Of a stretch of 64,000 nt of DNA, positions 8,311 to 14,528 are shown one piece after another. Position 1 is the stretch's first letter. The number at the start of each line of letters is the position of its first letter. The notes beneath the pieces were generated by a model. The model had not been told where the DNA came from, did no database searches, and saw nothing but the letters and a program-made list of their open reading frames with translations. Source of the DNA: Mycobacterium sp. (GTDB taxonomy: Bacteria > Actinomycetota > Actinomycetes > Mycobacteriales > Mycobacteriaceae); assembly GCF_002863225.1 (NCBI RefSeq), contig NZ_PKEK01000071.1:17410-81409 (forward strand). Direction: 5' to 3'. The position numbers and the translations under genes were made by a program.

Positions 8311-9117
8311 ATGAGTGAAGACAGAGTTCGGGTCGAGATCGGCGCCGGCGGTGTGGCGACGGTGACGATGGTGCGCAGCGACAAGCACAACGCGTTGGAC
8401 CAGGCCATGTTCGAGGGCCTGACAAAGGCCGCGGAGCAGCTGAAGGGCGATGCGTCAGTGCGCGCGGTCGTCCTGCACGGCGAGGGGAAGAGCTTCTGCT
8501 CGGGTCTGGACGTTGCCAGCTTCATGTCCGGTCGCGGTGGCACCGGGGTGCTGATGGAGCGCGACGACGACCAGCTGGCCAACGTCGCGCAGCGAGTCGC
8601 CTACGACTGGTCCTTGGTCCCGGCGCCGGTGATCGCCGCGATTCACGGGAACTGCTTCGGCGGTGGCATGCAGATCGCGTTGGGCGCCGACATCAGGATC
8701 GCCGCGCCGGACGCCAAGCTGTCGATCATGGAGGTCAAGTGGGGCCTGGTTCCGGACATGGCCATCACCCAGACACTGCCGCGACTGGTTCGCATCGACG
8801 TCGCGAAGGAGCTGACATTCAGCGGGCGCATCGTTTCCGGCAGCGACGCTCTCCCACTCGGATTGGTCACCCGAACCAGCGATGACCCGCTGGCCGCGGC
8901 GCTGGCACTCGCCGAGGAGATCGCGCAGAAGTCCCCCGATGCCGTCCGCGCTGCCAAGCGCCTCTACGACGAGACATGGGTCAGCGACGACGCCGCCGCC
9001 GCCCTGAAACGCGAATCCGAACTGCAGGTCGGGCTGATCGGCAAACCCAATCAGCTCGCTGCGGTGATGGCCGGAATGTCGGGGGAGCAGCCGGTTTTCG
9101 TCGATCCCGGTGAGTGA
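8311..9117 (+). CDS. echA: Enoyl-CoA hydratase/isomerase (crotonase) family protein
   Basis: 268 residues, the usual length for a crotonase. The oxyanion-hole blocks are GKSFCSGLDVASF (about 61-73) and IHGNCFGGGMQIALGADIRIAAPDAKLSIMEVKWGLVPDM (about 111-150). Glu in SIMEV is at the position of the first catalytic acid. The VPDM loop resembles members of this family acting as isomerases rather than classical hydratases. It probably shares a transcript with the P450 upstream. Its last 67 bases overlap the 3' end of the convergent CDF exporter gene. The substrate is unknown. Confidence 0.85.
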   Translation: MSEDRVRVEIGAGGVATVTMVRSDKHNALDQAMFEGLTKAAEQLKGDASVRAVVLHGEGKSFCSGLDVASFMSGRGGTGVLMERDDDQLANVAQRVAYDWSLVPAPVIAAIHGNCFGGGMQIALGADIRIAAPDAKLSIMEVKWGLVPDMAITQTLPRLVRIDVAKELTFSGRIVSGSDALPLGLVTRTSDDPLAAALALAEEIAQKSPDAVRAAKRLYDETWVSDDAAAALKRESELQVGLIGKPNQLAAVMAGMSGEQPVFVDPGE

Positions 9118-10100
9118 GCCGGGTAGGCGTGGATCAGCGCGGTCGTGAGCCGCGGCAGGGCATGCGTCAGGGCGTGTTCGCTGTCGTGCGCAATGCGATG
9201 TGCCGCAGCCAACGTCAACGCCGGGTCGATGTCGAGTTCGGCATCGGCATGTAGGCGATGGCCTATCCAACGCAACCGGACGCTGTGTACCGATCGCACG
9301 CCTTCGCGGTCGGCCAGCACGGCCTCGGCGGTGTCCACCAACTCAGGATCCACACCGTCGATCAGACGGCGGAACACGTCGCGTACGGCGGTTCGCAACA
9401 CGGCCAGGATGGCCACTGTGATCAACAGACCGACGATCGGGTCCGCGAGCGGGAAGCCCAGCGCCACGCCGCCGGCTCCGATGAGCACCGCCAGTGAGGT
9501 GAACCCGTCGGTGCGGGCGTGCAACCCGTCGGCCACCAAAGCCGCTGAGCCGATACGTCTTCCGACTCTGATGCGATAGAGCGCCACCCATTCGTTGCCG
9601 ACGAAGCCGGCCGCGCCGGCCAGTCCGACCCAGCCGAGGCCGGCAATGGGCTGCGGATGGATGAGCCGGCCGATGGCTTCGTAGCCGGCGACAATCGCCG
9701 ACAAGGTGATCATCGCGACGACGAACAGGCCGGCCAGGTCTTCGACGCGGCCGAACCCGTAGGTGTAGCGGCGGGTTGCGGCTTTCCTGCTGAGCGCGAA
9801 TGCAATCCAGAGCGGTACCGCGGTCAGCGCATCGGAGAAGTTGTGGATGGTGTCCGCGGCGAGCGCGATCGATCCCGAGACCACCACCACCACGATCTGG
9901 ACTATCGCCGTGGCGCCCAACACCAGCAGACTGGTTTTGACTGCGCGGATACCCGCCGCACTGGATTCCAGCGCACCGTCGACGTGAGTGGCCGAGTCGT
10001 GCGAGTGCGGCGTGAAAATCTCGCCGAGCACACCCCGCAGCCCACCGGAATGCTCGTGGTGGTGACGCTCGCTAGGTGCTTCTGGTTCTTTGCAGGTCAT
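9051..10100 (-). CDS. Cation diffusion facilitator (metal exporter)
   Basis: 349 residues from the ATG at 10100. A His-rich N-terminus (HHHEH, TPHSHDSATH) precedes six membrane segments. Metal-site motifs include DTIHNFSDA in helix 2 and DGLHARTDG in helix 5. A cytosolic CDF C-terminal domain runs to the end. It resembles Mtb Rv2025c, the exporter controlled by KmtR. Here the ATG overlaps the stop of the kmtR gene (ATGA), so the two are translated together. Nickel/cobalt or zinc export is inferred from the regulator. The 3' end overlaps the convergent crotonase gene. Confidence 0.85.
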   Translation of the reverse strand: MTCKEPEAPSERHHHEHSGGLRGVLGEIFTPHSHDSATHVDGALESSAAGIRAVKTSLLVLGATAIVQIVVVVVSGSIALAADTIHNFSDALTAVPLWIAFALSRKAATRRYTYGFGRVEDLAGLFVVAMITLSAIVAGYEAIGRLIHPQPIAGLGWVGLAGAAGFVGNEWVALYRIRVGRRIGSAALVADGLHARTDGFTSLAVLIGAGGVALGFPLADPIVGLLITVAILAVLRTAVRDVFRRLIDGVDPELVDTAEAVLADREGVRSVHSVRLRWIGHRLHADAELDIDPALTLAAAHRIAHDSEHALTHALPRLTTALIHAYPAHSPGSTKTGCSPDIPAITAAS

Positions 10101-10498
10101 CGTCGGGTTACCTTGCGCTGGTGACGGTCTCGGGGCATGACGGCCACGGTGTTGTCGCCGCGGTGGTGGGCGGGCACTCCGGGTCCGGCGTGTTCGGCGT
10201 TGAACACCGCGTCGGCGACGAGCTGTCCGACGTGTTCGTTTTCCAGGCTGTAGAAGATCGTGGTGCCCTCCCGGCGGGTGCTCACCAGGCGGGCCATCCG
10301 CAACTTGGCCAGGTGTTGGGAGACCGATGGGGCCGGCTTGCTCACCTGGTCGGCCAGCTCGGTCACCGACAATTCGCCGCCGGTCAACGCCCACAGCACG
10401 CGAATGCGGGTCGGATCGGCCAACATCCGAAACACTTCGACGATCAGGGTGACGTCGTCGTCGGGTATCGCCGCCGGAACGTCATTATCTGCGTTCAT
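10097..10498 (-). CDS. kmtR: ArsR/SmtB-family metal sensor KmtR
   Basis: 133 residues. The winged-helix core is EVFRMLADPTRIRVLWALTGGELSVTELADQVSKPAPSVSQHLAKLRMARLV (about 22-74), followed by REGTTIFYSLENEHV. The tail carries the His cluster PAHHRGD and DRHQRK typical of KmtR, whose Mtb form (Rv0827c) senses nickel and cobalt and represses itself and the CDF gene Rv2025c. In Mtb regulator and exporter genes are far apart; here they are one two-gene unit with an ATGA overlap. A perfect palindrome covers the start codon (see 10484). Confidence 0.85.
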   Translation of the reverse strand: MNADNDVPAAIPDDDVTLIVEVFRMLADPTRIRVLWALTGGELSVTELADQVSKPAPSVSQHLAKLRMARLVSTRREGTTIFYSLENEHVGQLVADAVFNAEHAGPGVPAHHRGDNTVAVMPRDRHQRKVTRR

Positions 10499-10509
10499 AC
10501 GCAGATAAT
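10484..10509. promoter_or_regulatory. KmtR operator candidate spanning the start codon
   Basis: Perfect inverted repeat: ATTATCTGCGT, four-base spacer TCAT, then ACGCAGATAAT. The kmtR start codon (10496-10498, minus strand) lies in the spacer. Size and AT-rich outer arms fit ArsR/SmtB operators. The position implies a leaderless or nearly leaderless transcript blocked by the repressor. Confidence 0.65.
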
Positions 10510-10523
10510 AGACTATTGGGAGG

Positions 10524-10892
10524 TCAGCGGCAGCAGTTCGGGTCCAGCACAGCGCACAGCGCCGTCAACGACTCGCGACGGGGCCGGTGATAGACGTTCA
10601 TGCCACGACGCTCCGACTCGACTATTCCGGCGCGGCGAAGCTGCGAAAGGTGGTGGCTCACCGTTGATTCGCTCAGGCCGACGCACGCTGCGAGGTCGCT
10701 GCTGCATACTTCGCCTGCCTCGGCGCTGAACAACAGCGATACGAGCCGTACCCGAACCGGGTCGGCGAGAGCCTTGAGGCGTAACGCGATGTCGAGTGCC
10801 GCTTCGTCATCGAGCGGCCCGGCCGCAACGGGTGAGCAGCACACTGGAGACGACATATCGATGAGGGGTAGCGCCTTGGGCATGCCGGCCAT
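10524..10892 (-). CDS. arsR: ArsR-type arsenic repressor
   Basis: 122 residues from the ATG at 10892; starts at 10883 or 10856 are possible. The winged helix runs from ALRLKALADPVRVRLVSLLFSAEAGEVCSSDLAACVGLSESTVSHHLSQLRRAGIVESERRGMNVYHRPR. Thiols that could bind As(III) or Sb(III) are the pair CC near the N-terminus (SSPVCCSPVA) and the C-terminal NCC. This matches the pattern of the Mtb Rv2642 regulator, which sits beside cadI and the ArsB/Acr3-type gene. It is divergent from cadI with about 90 bases between. Confidence 0.85.
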   Translation of the reverse strand: MAGMPKALPLIDMSSPVCCSPVAAGPLDDEAALDIALRLKALADPVRVRLVSLLFSAEAGEVCSSDLAACVGLSESTVSHHLSQLRRAGIVESERRGMNVYHRPRRESLTALCAVLDPNCCR

Positions 10893-10905
10893 CTTGCCAT
10901 AGTGT

Positions 10906-10967
10906 CTTGACATATATCGAAAAGGTCGGCAGCATCGACGCCACCAAGTAGTTCGACATACATCGAA
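10906..10967. promoter_or_regulatory. Two ArsR-box-like sites between arsR and cadI
   Basis: CTTGACATATATCGAA at 10906-10921 and TTCGACATACATCGAA at 10952-10967 are near copies, 46 bases apart start to start. The second has symmetric TTCGA / TCGAA arms. A third related core, CGACATATCGATG, begins at 10851 inside the first codons of arsR. The arrangement suggests that ArsR controls both directions. Confidence 0.6.
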
Positions 10968-10983
10968 GGGGTAGGAGACCATC

Positions 10984-11448
10984 ATGTCGCGGACCCAACT
11001 CGCCCTCAATGTCGATGACCTCGACAAGGCGATCACGTTTTACTCCACATTCCTCAACACTGTGCCCGCCAAGGTGAAGCCCGGCTATGCGAACTTCGTC
11101 GTGGCCGACCCGCCGCTGAAGCTGGTTCTCATCGAAAACCCAGGCCACGGCGGCACTCTCAACCACCTCGGTGTCGAAGTCGAATCCAGTGCCGCTGTCC
11201 ACGCCGAGATAGCCCGTCTCACTGGCGGGGGCCTGTTCACGGATGAGGAACTCGGGGCCACGTGCTGCTTTGCGACTCAGGACAAGGTGTGGGTGACCGG
11301 ACCCGGCGGCGAACGCTGGGAGGTATACACGGTCCTGGCTGATTCGGAGTCCTTCGGTCGTGCCGTCGATTCCGACGAACCTGGTTGCCGATGCTGCGGA
11401 TGTTCCGGTGACGCCGACTGCTGCGCCGAAGCCGGCGTCAGCGCGTGA
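10984..11448 (+). CDS. cadI: Cadmium/arsenic-inducible glyoxalase-fold protein CadI
   Basis: 154 residues of the vicinal-oxygen-chelate (glyoxalase) fold. LALNVDDLDKAITFYSTFLNT opens the first module and HLGVEVESSAAVHAEIARL the second. Then comes TCCFATQDKVWVTGPGGERWEVYTVLADSE, nearly as in Mtb CadI (Rv2641). The Cys-rich tail GCRCCGCSGDADCC suggests metal or metalloid binding. In arsenic operons such proteins (ArsI relatives) can act on organoarsenicals, but mycobacterial CadI is known only as metal-inducible. GTGA overlap with acr3 shows translational coupling. GTAGGAG precedes the ATG. Confidence 0.9.
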   Translation: MSRTQLALNVDDLDKAITFYSTFLNTVPAKVKPGYANFVVADPPLKLVLIENPGHGGTLNHLGVEVESSAAVHAEIARLTGGGLFTDEELGATCCFATQDKVWVTGPGGERWEVYTVLADSESFGRAVDSDEPGCRCCGCSGDADCCAEAGVSA

Positions 11449-12497
11449 CACCGGTGGAACCGTCGAGTGTGATCGAGCGGCTCTCGCTGCTCGACCGGTT
11501 CCTGCCGGTCTGGATCGGCGTTGCGATGGCATCCGGGCTGCTGTTGGGTCGGTGGACACCAGGATTGGGCTCGATCCTCAATCATGTTCAGATAAGCGGT
11601 ATTTCGTTACCGATCGCGTTGGGTCTGCTGGTGATGATGTACCCGGTTCTGGCCAAGGTGCGTTACGACCGCCTGGAGGCCGTGACTGCCGATCGCAAGC
11701 TGCTGCTGAGTTCGCTGCTGTTGAATTGGGTGCTGGGGCCCGCGTTGATGTTCACCTTGGCCTGGCTGTTGTTGCCGGACCAACCCGCGTACCGCACCGG
11801 GCTGATCATCGTCGGCCTGGCCCGGTGCATTGCGATGGTGATCATCTGGAACGATCTCGCCGGTGGCGATCGCGAGGCCGCCGCGGTGCTGGTCGCGTTG
11901 AACTCGGTGTTCCAGGTCGTCATGTTCGGCGCGCTCGGCTGGTTTTATCTATCGGTGCTACCCGGCTGGCTCGGGTTGGCGCAGAGCAACTTCGACGCAT
12001 CGCCATGGCGTATCGCCCGCTCAGTGCTGATCTTCCTGGGCGTTCCGCTTGTTGCAGGCTACCTTTCGCGGCGCATCGGAGAAAAAGTGCGCGACCGCAG
12101 CTGGTACGAGTCTGCATTCCTACCCAGGATCGGGCCGTGGGCGTTATACGGGCTGCTCTTCACGATCGTCATACTGTTCGCACTCCAGGGCCGCCAGATC
12201 ACCAGCAGCCCAATCGATGTCGCTCGGATAGCGCTACCTCTTCTGGCGTATTTCGCCGTGATGTGGTGCGGTGGTCTCGCGCTGGGCGCGAAGCTCGGCC
12301 TTGGCTACCAGCGCGCTACCACGTTGGCGTTCACGGCCGCCGGCAACAACTTCGAGCTGGCCATCGCCGTCGCCATCGCCACCTTCGGCGCCACTTCGGG
12401 CCAGGCGCTCGCCGGTGTCGTCGGCCCACTCATCGAAGTACCGGCCCTGGTCGCGCTGGTCTACGTCTCGCTGGCCCTGCGCTCGCGGTTCAGGTAG
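11445..12497 (+). CDS. acr3: Arsenite efflux permease, Acr3 family
   Basis: 350 residues, ten predicted membrane helices, the usual Acr3 length. The essential Cys is in GLARCIAMVIIWN (about 126-138), and the helix-9/10 Glu is in PLIEVPALVALVYV. It exports As(III), possibly Sb(III), by proton motive force. The GTG start overlaps the cadI stop. The Mtb counterpart (Rv2643, arsC) is, as I recall, longer because an arsenate reductase domain is fused at its C-terminus. Here the protein stops after the permease, and no reductase follows. Confidence 0.9.
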   Translation: MTPVEPSSVIERLSLLDRFLPVWIGVAMASGLLLGRWTPGLGSILNHVQISGISLPIALGLLVMMYPVLAKVRYDRLEAVTADRKLLLSSLLLNWVLGPALMFTLAWLLLPDQPAYRTGLIIVGLARCIAMVIIWNDLAGGDREAAAVLVALNSVFQVVMFGALGWFYLSVLPGWLGLAQSNFDASPWRIARSVLIFLGVPLVAGYLSRRIGEKVRDRSWYESAFLPRIGPWALYGLLFTIVILFALQGRQITSSPIDVARIALPLLAYFAVMWCGGLALGAKLGLGYQRATTLAFTAAGNNFELAIAVAIATFGATSGQALAGVVGPLIEVPALVALVYVSLALRSRFR

Positions 12498-12499
12498 GG

Positions 12500-13147
12500 C
12501 TATCTCTCGGCGGTTCCACCCGTGGCCTCGAAGACAACACGACGACCGATTTCGACGGCGTGGTCGGCGAAGCGCTCGTAGAACCGACCTAGCAGGGTGA
12601 TGTCGACAGCCGCCGAGACGCCGTGCCTCCACTCCGTATCCATCAGGACGTTGAACAGTTGCTCGTGGAGCCGGTCCATTGCGTCGTCCTCGCGGCTGAT
12701 TTCTGCGGCCTGCTTCGAATCACGAGAAATCACAACATCTTTCGCGCTGTTGCCCAACTCGACCGCGATCCGGCCCATCTCGGCGAAATGGCTGCGGACC
12801 TCGTCGGGAAGGACGGGGTTGGGGTGGCGCCGCCGCGCAATCTTCGCAACGTGCAGTGCCAGCCCGCCCATCCGCTCTGCGTCGGCGACGTTCTGCAGCG
12901 AGCCGACGACCAGCCGCAGGTCGCCGGCGACGGGCGACTGCAGCGCCAGCAGGGTGAAAGCCGATTCCTCCGCTTTGGTCTGCAGCTCGACGAGGCGGCC
13001 GTGGTCGCCGATCACCTGCTCAGCCACCGTGAGGTCGGCCTCCAGCAGGGCGTGGGTGGCGCGGTCCATCGCGACACCGGCGAGACCGCACATGGTGCTG
13101 AGCGTGTCCGTCAGCGACTCGAGTTGCTCCTGAAAGGCCGTCCGCAT
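12500..13147 (-). CDS. phoU: PhoU-family phosphate regulator (PhoY2-like)
   Basis: 215 residues with two three-helix PhoU repeats. Each ends in the family signature: DAERMGGLALHVAKIARR (about 90-107) and LLGRFYERFADHAVEIGRRVVFEATG near the end. The N-terminus, MRTAFQEQLESL, is as in mycobacterial PhoY proteins. PhoU links the PstSCAB transporter to the SenX3-RegX3 two-component system, and PhoY proteins affect persistence in Mtb. It is convergent with acr3 with two bases between. A RegX3/Pho-box-like repeat sits 38 bases upstream of the start. Confidence 0.9.
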   Translation of the reverse strand: MRTAFQEQLESLTDTLSTMCGLAGVAMDRATHALLEADLTVAEQVIGDHGRLVELQTKAEESAFTLLALQSPVAGDLRLVVGSLQNVADAERMGGLALHVAKIARRRHPNPVLPDEVRSHFAEMGRIAVELGNSAKDVVISRDSKQAAEISREDDAMDRLHEQLFNVLMDTEWRHGVSAAVDITLLGRFYERFADHAVEIGRRVVFEATGGTAER

Positions 13148-13184
13148 CGCCTCACCCTTACCGGGATGCGGCCAGCGCGTCCCG

Positions 13185-13206
13185 CGTCGATGAACTCATC
13201 ATGAAC
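13185..13206 (-). promoter_or_regulatory. Putative Pho box (RegX3 site) upstream of phoU
   Basis: On the minus strand two 11-base units follow each other: GTTCATGATGA and GTTCATCGACG. Tandem 11-base units opening with GTTCA are the actinobacterial Pho-box layout. The site ends 38 bases before the phoU start, and a TAAGGG -10-like element lies between. Confidence 0.45.
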
Positions 13207-13435
13207 TCTATCTTTCCGGATGAAAACACGCGTTGCCTTGGGCTTTTCGCGGGACCAGAGTCGAGGGCGGGACGATGGCTCCACCGAGCCGCCCGGTTTC
13301 CCGGAGCCGTAATCGGCCCGGTTACCGATACCCGGAGGGTGCGCAATGCTACAAATTCATCACAGAAAACTCATAGCTTTTGCCTACTGACTTCAAGTGC
13401 ACAAACCTTTGCGCCGGATGAACCATAATTAGCCC

Positions 13436-13837
13436 GTGGAGCGACGACGCAAGAGCCAGGCGGGGCTATCGCCAATGGACACTCTCGGACAGCTGCCCGC
13501 CCTCGTCGTGCTGGAGCGCATTCCCATTCCGGTGCTGGCGATCTCCAACGACGGCGCGCTGGTTTTCGCCAATTCGGCATTCTCGGAGATGGTCGGCCGG
13601 ACCCGCGACGACGTCGTCGCGATGAAATTCGATGAGATCTTCTATCTGCCGCTCACCGCGGATTCACCGGTCGCGTTGGTGCAGTCGCTGGCCAATGAGG
13701 TGGTCGAACTCGCGCACCAGGACGGCTCGAGTGTGCGCGCGCTGATGAGCAGGTCGGCACTGATCCGCGCCGACGACGACATCGCGCTTGCCACGTTCCA
13801 GGACTTGACCGAGCGACTCTGGGTCGACGAGCTGTAG
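13436..13837 (+). CDS. Small stand-alone PAS-domain protein (copy 1)
   Basis: 133 residues, almost all one PAS domain (about 18-128). It opens LPALVVLERIPIPVLAISNDGALVFANSAFSEMVGRTRDDV and ends VRALMSRSALIRADDDIALATFQDLTERLW, with no output domain. Stand-alone PAS proteins sense small ligands, redox or heme and act through a partner. A clear paralogue lies at 59676-60095. In both places the PAS gene meets a leftward TetR gene within a few bases, which suggests that the TetR protein or its signal is linked to the PAS protein. The GTG at 13436 is used; CATAAT seven bases upstream fits a -10 for a leaderless transcript. Confidence 0.75.
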   Translation: MERRRKSQAGLSPMDTLGQLPALVVLERIPIPVLAISNDGALVFANSAFSEMVGRTRDDVVAMKFDEIFYLPLTADSPVALVQSLANEVVELAHQDGSSVRALMSRSALIRADDDIALATFQDLTERLWVDEL

Positions 13838-13843
13838 TCCGCC

Positions 13844-14509
13844 TCAGGCGGGCGGCGAGACTGCTTTGATCGCAAGGGCGGTGCGACGCTTGAGGAACTG
13901 CCCGAAGTATCCGATCTTGTCCGGCTGCACAATTCCCCGCAGCACGGTTGACAGGGCCTTTTCGTAGTCGCCGAGCAGCACTACCGGGTCGTCGAGGTGG
14001 CTGGCCTGTCGCATCCCCATATAGATCGAGACCAGCAGCCGCCCGATGTCCTCGGGATCACCGCGGTCGATGATGTCGCCCTCGCGAACCCCGCGGCCCG
14101 CGATCTCGCCGAGCAGTTCGATCCACCCGCCCAGCAGGCGTTCCTGCAGCTTCTCTGTCCGGCCGACCGACTCGAGCAGGTTGAACGCCGCGCGGGTGAC
14201 ATTGTCGGTGATGTCCGCCATCGCGATCAGGAAGGTGACGTCGATCAGGGTCTCCAGGCCGGACAACTTCCGGGTCAGCAACTCCTGGACCGCCGCGCCG
14301 GACTTCACGGTCTGCTCATCGACGATGGCCAGGGCCAACGCGTGCTTCGAGCGAAAGTGGAAATACATCGCGCCCTTTGTCAGCTGCGCCTCAGCCAAAA
14401 TGTCATCCAGGCCGACCGCATAATAGGGTCGCTGGGCGAATTGGTGCGCCGCGGCTCGCAGAATCTGCTCGCGCGTCGTATCGGATCGCTTATCGGTTAC
14501 ATCGCTCAT
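13844..14509 (-). CDS. TetR regulator, gamma-butyrolactone-receptor-like (copy 1)
   Basis: 221 residues. The DNA-binding domain (about 11-60) contains REQILRAAAHQFAQRPYYAVGLDDILAEAQLTKGAMYFHFRSKHALALAIVDEQ. The KGAMYFHFRSK stretch and following helix strongly resemble the Streptomyces butyrolactone receptors ScbR/ArpA. The C-terminal domain ends YFGQFLKRRTALAI. A close paralogue is at 60873-61541. It is 19 bases downstream of the dcpA gene on the same strand, so probably co-transcribed with it. In Mtb, Rv1353c (TetR) and Rv1354c stand together in the same way, as I recall. Ligand and targets are unknown. Confidence 0.85.
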   Translation of the reverse strand: MSDVTDKRSDTTREQILRAAAHQFAQRPYYAVGLDDILAEAQLTKGAMYFHFRSKHALALAIVDEQTVKSGAAVQELLTRKLSGLETLIDVTFLIAMADITDNVTRAAFNLLESVGRTEKLQERLLGGWIELLGEIAGRGVREGDIIDRGDPEDIGRLLVSIYMGMRQASHLDDPVVLLGDYEKALSTVLRGIVQPDKIGYFGQFLKRRTALAIKAVSPPA

Positions 14510-14528
14510 ATTCGTCAGATCGTGTTTT

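Noticed and set aside
9051..10394. CDF exporter with a 98-residue N-terminal extension
   Set aside because: The extension is antisense of kmtR; the ATGA overlap at 10097-10100 marks the real start.
11360..12592. 410-residue rightward Arg-rich protein
   Set aside because: Shadow frame of acr3; composition is that of a GC-rich off-frame reading.
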